Below are positions 12,987 to 13,430 of a DNA stretch of 13,430 nucleotides, in pieces; the stretch's first letter is position 1, and each line of letters opens with the position of its first letter. The stretch lies in contig CAZECR010000030.1 of the NCBI GenBank assembly GCA_964510495.1, forward strand, positions 1 through 13,430, in the 5' to 3' direction. Source of the stretch: CAZECR01 sp964510495 (GTDB taxonomy: Bacteria > Patescibacteriota > Patescibacteriia > Magasanikbacterales > GWA2-37-8). The notes below the pieces were generated by a model. It searched no databases, was not told the origin of the DNA, and worked only from the letters and a program-made list of their open reading frames with translations. The translations under genes were made by a program, and so were the position numbers.

Positions 12987-13430
12987 ATGCTTGATATTTT
13001 ACCAGTAGACCAACGCGAAGGCAGAGGTAGCTGTGGCGCGGCTTGTCTCAAAACCGTGCTTGCGTACCATGGCGTTGCCACAACTGAAGCCAAGCTGGCA
13101 AAAATGCTCGGCAACACTCCCACCAACGGAACAACAGGTGAAGCACTGGTTCGGGTAGCTAAAAAATTTGGTCTGCAGAGTTTCATGAAAGACGATTCCG
13201 AACTCAGCGATATTAAAAAATATTTAGATAAAAAAATACCCGTCATCGTCGCCTGGTTTAGCGGGACTGACGGGCATTATTCGGTAGTGGTTGGTATGGA
13301 CAGAGAAAATATCTACTTGCAAGACCCAGAGCTAGGTCACCTAAGGGCCATGCACCACGTCTGGTTCAAACGTGTGTGGTTTGATTTTTGGGGCCCATAC
13401 ATGAAAAAAACAAACGATCTTATCCTCCGG
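12987..13430 (+). CDS. C39-like cysteine peptidase domain protein, 3' end outside window
   Basis: The frame is open from the ATG at 12987 to the last base, giving 148 visible residues; the C-terminus is missing. The product has the papain-like C39 peptidase pattern. Q9 lies ahead of GSCGAAC with likely catalytic C16, NGTTGEALVRVAKKFGL follows at 47-63, then IPVIVAWF (84-91), H97 in DGHYSVVVG as the catalytic His, and D113 in QDPELG as the third member. C39 domains cut double-glycine leaders of bacteriocins inside ABC exporters, but stand-alone C39-like proteins are common and their substrates are mostly unknown. No N-terminal signal peptide or membrane segment is visible, and an exporter fusion cannot be excluded because the end is missing. 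It follows the YdcF-like gene by six bases. No Shine-Dalgarno is seen. Confidence 0.85.
   Translation, partial: MLDILPVDQREGRGSCGAACLKTVLAYHGVATTEAKLAKMLGNTPTNGTTGEALVRVAKKFGLQSFMKDDSELSDIKKYLDKKIPVIVAWFSGTDGHYSVVVGMDRENIYLQDPELGHLRAMHHVWFKRVWFDFWGPYMKKTNDLILR

Overview
The window reads as chromosomal DNA of a small-genome bacterium, most likely a member of the Candidate Phyla Radiation (Patescibacteria, Parcubacteria side). This rests on the style of the proteins, the compact layout and the lack of Shine-Dalgarno motifs before most genes. The lineage is an inference from general familiarity, not a database match. The standard code fits: all long genes end cleanly at TAA or TAG, and only one gene (the cupin) ends at TGA.

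Layout. The left edge (2-349, +) holds the 3' end of tsaD, followed by a terminator hairpin that contains a near-consensus sigma-70 promoter. That promoter faces a very GC-rich orphan gene (506-1192, +) encoding an acidic protein of unknown function, which is followed by a long interrupted inverted repeat (1230-1288). A bidirectional terminator (1293-1323) separates it from dnaE (4829-1308, -), and the dnaE stop codon sits in the terminator loop. Upstream lies a four-gene minus-strand run with tight junctions: rseP (site-2 protease), pheS, pheT and a small one-TM coiled-coil protein, ended by a terminator at 4894-4926. Divergent from rseP, with only 44 bp between starts, is lemA followed by htpX (+). 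A second GC-rich single gene follows on the minus strand (12200-11739, a metal-binding cupin), with its own hairpin and an operator-like inverted repeat. The right edge carries a YdcF/DUF218 protein and the start of a C39-like cysteine peptidase that runs off the end.

How it works together. The core genes serve tRNA modification (tsaD), replication (dnaE), tRNA charging (pheST) and membrane protein quality control (rseP, lemA, htpX). Two islands break this pattern. Both have G/C-rich third codon positions, strong Shine-Dalgarno sites, their own putative promoters and structured 3' flanks. They look like independently acquired single-gene units in the spaces between core genes, and they are the most unusual part of the window. 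No tRNA, rRNA, CRISPR array or transposase was seen. No gene-free stretch exceeds 300 bases; the largest are 350-505, 1193-1307, 4830-4940 and 12201-12347, described in the entries below.
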